A stretch of 6,021 nt of DNA from Acidobacteriota bacterium (lineage in GTDB: Bacteria > Acidobacteriota > Thermoanaerobaculia > Multivoradales > SZUA-115): contig QIHU01000044.1 of NCBI GenBank assembly GCA_003231035.1, forward strand, positions 1 through 6,021, in the 5' to 3' direction. The translations under genes were made by a program, and so were the position numbers. The notes below the pieces were generated by a model that saw only the letters and a list, made by a program, of their open reading frames with translations, was not told the DNA's origin and did not search any database. Shown here one piece after another: positions 4,734 through 6,021 of this stretch (position 1 is its first letter; every line of letters starts with the position of its first letter).

Positions 4734-5567
4734 ATGGAGATCTTCCGCGCCCTCGCCGCCCTGGTCGAGCCGCCGAGGCCCGAGTTACAGCCCGTCGCCG
4801 GTGCCGTGGGCTTAGGCCCGTTGCCCGAGATGGCGGAACACTCCGATCTCTTCGCCTTCCAGCTTTATCCGTACGCCTCGGTCTACCTTGGCGAGGAAGG
4901 GATGCTGGGCGGCGAGGCGCGGGATCGAGTGGCCGGCTTTTGGCGGGCGCTGGGGTTGGATCCGCCGGCCGAGCCGGATCACCTGACTGTTCTCTTGGCC
5001 TTCTATGCCGGGTTAGCGGGGGAGGACGAGGGGGAAGATCCTGGCGCGCGCCGCGATAGGGCGCGAGTTGCCTTCCTCTGGGAACATCTTCTCTCTTGGC
5101 TACCGGTCTACTTGGCCAGGCTGGCGGTGTTGGCGTCGCCCTTCTATCGCCAGTGGGGAGAGCTCTTGACGGATGCGCTGGTTCAAGAAGTGAGGCGAGC
5201 GGAGTTGCCCGGTGTGGCCCCGCTGGCTCTGCGCGAGGTGGCCGCGCTGGCCGATCCGCGGGTCGAGGGGGCGAAGTCGTTCGTCGCTTCGTTGCTCAGT
5301 CCGGCGCGCTGCGGATTCATTCTGGTGCGCGACGATCTGGTGCGCGCCGCCCACGAGCTGGAGTTGGGCCGCCGGGTGGGGGAGCGCCGGTTTGTGCTGG
5401 AGGGGCTTTTCTCGCAGGCGGCGGAGCCTACCCTCGATTGGTTGCGCGGGTTCGCCGCTGAGCAAGCCGCCGCGCACACCGCGTTGGCCGCGCCGGAACC
5501 GATCCGCACCTTCTGGCAGAAGCGCGCGGCCGCCACCGCGACTCTGCTGTCCGAGCTTGGGAGCTGA
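4734..5567 (+). CDS. TorD/DmsD/NarJ-type molecular chaperone
   Basis: A 277-residue, probably cytoplasmic, largely helical protein. Members bind the twin-arginine leader or apoenzyme of a molybdopterin oxidoreductase (DMSO/TMAO reductase and nitrate reductase types) until cofactor insertion and export. Recognisable features are an N-terminal block LYPYASVYLG (44-53) then GGEARDRVAGFWRALGL, and the family hallmark EPDHLTVLLAFYAGL at 80-94. These are followed by WEHLLSWLPVYLARL (116-130), SPFYRQWGELL (135-145), and a C-terminal segment with GERRFVLEGLF (216-226). No signal peptide or membrane span is present. The ATG at 4734 has only a weak GGTAAG about eight bases upstream, and the protein is somewhat longer than classical TorD. 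No molybdoenzyme subunit is visible here; the partner should lie nearby, outside the window. It is separated from the peptide operon by 174 bases and a hairpin, so no functional link is inferred. Confidence 0.86.
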   Translation: MEIFRALAALVEPPRPELQPVAGAVGLGPLPEMAEHSDLFAFQLYPYASVYLGEEGMLGGEARDRVAGFWRALGLDPPAEPDHLTVLLAFYAGLAGEDEGEDPGARRDRARVAFLWEHLLSWLPVYLARLAVLASPFYRQWGELLTDALVQEVRRAELPGVAPLALREVAALADPRVEGAKSFVASLLSPARCGFILVRDDLVRAAHELELGRRVGERRFVLEGLFSQAAEPTLDWLRGFAAEQAAAHTALAAPEPIRTFWQKRAAATATLLSELGS

Positions 5568-5578
5568 GCCGACCGGGT

Positions 5579-5607
5579 GCCGCGCTCGGGTAGTTCCCGA
5601 GCGCGGC
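5579..5607 (+). terminator. Strong hairpin after the TorD-like gene
   Basis: A perfect 12-bp GC-rich stem (5579-5590 with 5596-5607) encloses TAGTT, beginning 11 bases after the stop. No T-tract follows (TGAGTTC). It is most likely a hairpin-only terminator or 3'-end stabiliser. Confidence 0.62.
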
Positions 5608-5647
5608 TGAGTTCAAGACCCTAGTGAGACGTTGAAGACTCGGTTAC

Positions 5648-5660
5648 TGGCAACTTGCCA
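5648..5660. promoter_or_regulatory. 13-bp perfect inverted repeat, possible operator
   Basis: TGGCAA and TTGCCA flank a central C, in the gap between the TorD-like gene's hairpin and the next reading frame. The symmetry fits a dimeric regulator site. It also lies in the extended open frame downstream, so it may be coincidental. Confidence 0.25.
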
Positions 5661-5704
5661 AACTACAGGTGAGGGTGCTTGAGTTTGGTACCTTGGCACG
5701 GCAG

Positions 5705-6021
5705 ATGCCGGTTCGCAGACCGTTGCAACTGGCGAAGGCTGAATTCGCGGCGAGCAGGCGCAAGGCCAGTGTCGAGGCGGCCCCGGCGTGGCAGACGATG
5801 CAAGCCGCGGAGGTCAGTCCTTGGGTCGTGCAAACTCCTGCCACGCAGACTGCCTCGGCGATGGAGGAGATAATCAAGGCGTTGAATCGAGCGGCGGTTC
5901 GCGTCGCCGTGCACTTGGTGCACTCGTCGGTACAGCAGCCGGGGAAAGTGACCTGTGGCGGCGTGCTGCCACCGCCGCCTGAAGGCGGTCCCCAACAGCG
6001 TGACCACGGATTGGGATCGCA
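5705..6021 (+). CDS. Unrecognised reading frame, 3' partial
   Basis: From the ATG at 5705 there are 105 codons without a stop to the right edge; the frame is open back to a TGA at 5633-5635, with GTG and TTG alternatives at 5669, 5675 and 5693. Third codon positions are rich in G and C, as in the genes around it, which favours real coding over the antisense frames in the same stretch. No clear ribosome binding site, signal peptide or membrane span is seen. The product begins MPVRRPLQLAKAEF. It has a Gln/Thr/Ala-rich middle, a possible helix at about 53-71 (AMEEIIKALNRAAVR), and a single cysteine followed by GGVLPPPPEGG. No family is recognised, and the true end is outside the window. It could also be a decayed gene fragment. 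Confidence 0.42.
   Translation, partial: MPVRRPLQLAKAEFAASRRKASVEAAPAWQTMQAAEVSPWVVQTPATQTASAMEEIIKALNRAAVRVAVHLVHSSVQQPGKVTCGGVLPPPPEGGPQQRDHGLGS

Noticed and set aside
4592..5059. Plus-strand 155-codon frame before and inside the TorD-like gene
   Set aside because: It overlaps the TorD-like gene in another frame, is Arg/Gly-rich noise, and includes the hairpin region.
5648..5665. Sigma-54 promoter at the TGGCA/TTGC palindrome
   Set aside because: The GG and GC elements do not have the required ten-base spacing; only one base separates the two half-sites.
5663..6007. Minus-strand frames of 114 and 77 codons at the right end
   Set aside because: They lie antisense to a GC3-rich plus-strand frame, are rich in Arg, His or Cys in the way antisense frames of Ala-rich genes are, and lack a ribosome binding site or family motif.

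Overview
The window is a high-GC, densely coded bacterial segment in which every supported gene lies on the + strand. Strong Shine-Dalgarno sites, membrane-anchored periplasmic-type enzymes and a TorD-like molybdoenzyme chaperone suggest a Gram-negative-type, respiring bacterium. The phylum cannot be fixed from the sequence; Acidobacteriota or a high-GC proteobacterium would both fit.

Region 1 (1-1446) holds two genes for secreted-type proteins followed by a strong hairpin terminator. The first, cut by the left edge, has a phospholipase A2-like disulfide framework: the CCxxHDxC signature is intact, but Asn stands where the second signature has its catalytic Asp. The second is an unrecognised exported protein with an internal repeat. 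Both end in the same proline-rich linker and four-cysteine tail (NDC..GG[YW]CPPxCxxC), which marks them as a functional pair.

Region 2 (about 1447-4640) is the most interesting part and reads as one operon. It encodes a membrane-anchored thioredoxin-fold protein with a CDHC site, an overlapping stand-alone membrane-anchored C39 peptidase, a Yip1-family membrane protein, and three small precursor peptides of 91, 99 and 95 residues. Each precursor has a hydrophobic Sec-type signal ending in AxA, then an 18-22 residue propeptide ending in LVG[G/A]. The remaining 44-49 residue core is hydrophobic and Gly/Ala-rich, with exactly two cysteines. No ABC exporter is present. My inference is a bacteriocin-like system with two-step maturation: Sec export and signal peptidase cleavage, then double-glycine cleavage by the anchored C39 peptidase outside the cytoplasmic membrane, with disulfide formation or repair by the thioredoxin-like protein. 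The Yip1 protein is an orphan membrane component, possibly immunity or export.

Region 3 (4641-6021) holds an unrelated cytoplasmic TorD/DmsD/NarJ-type chaperone gene closed by a perfect 12-bp hairpin. After it comes an unrecognised reading frame that runs off the right edge.
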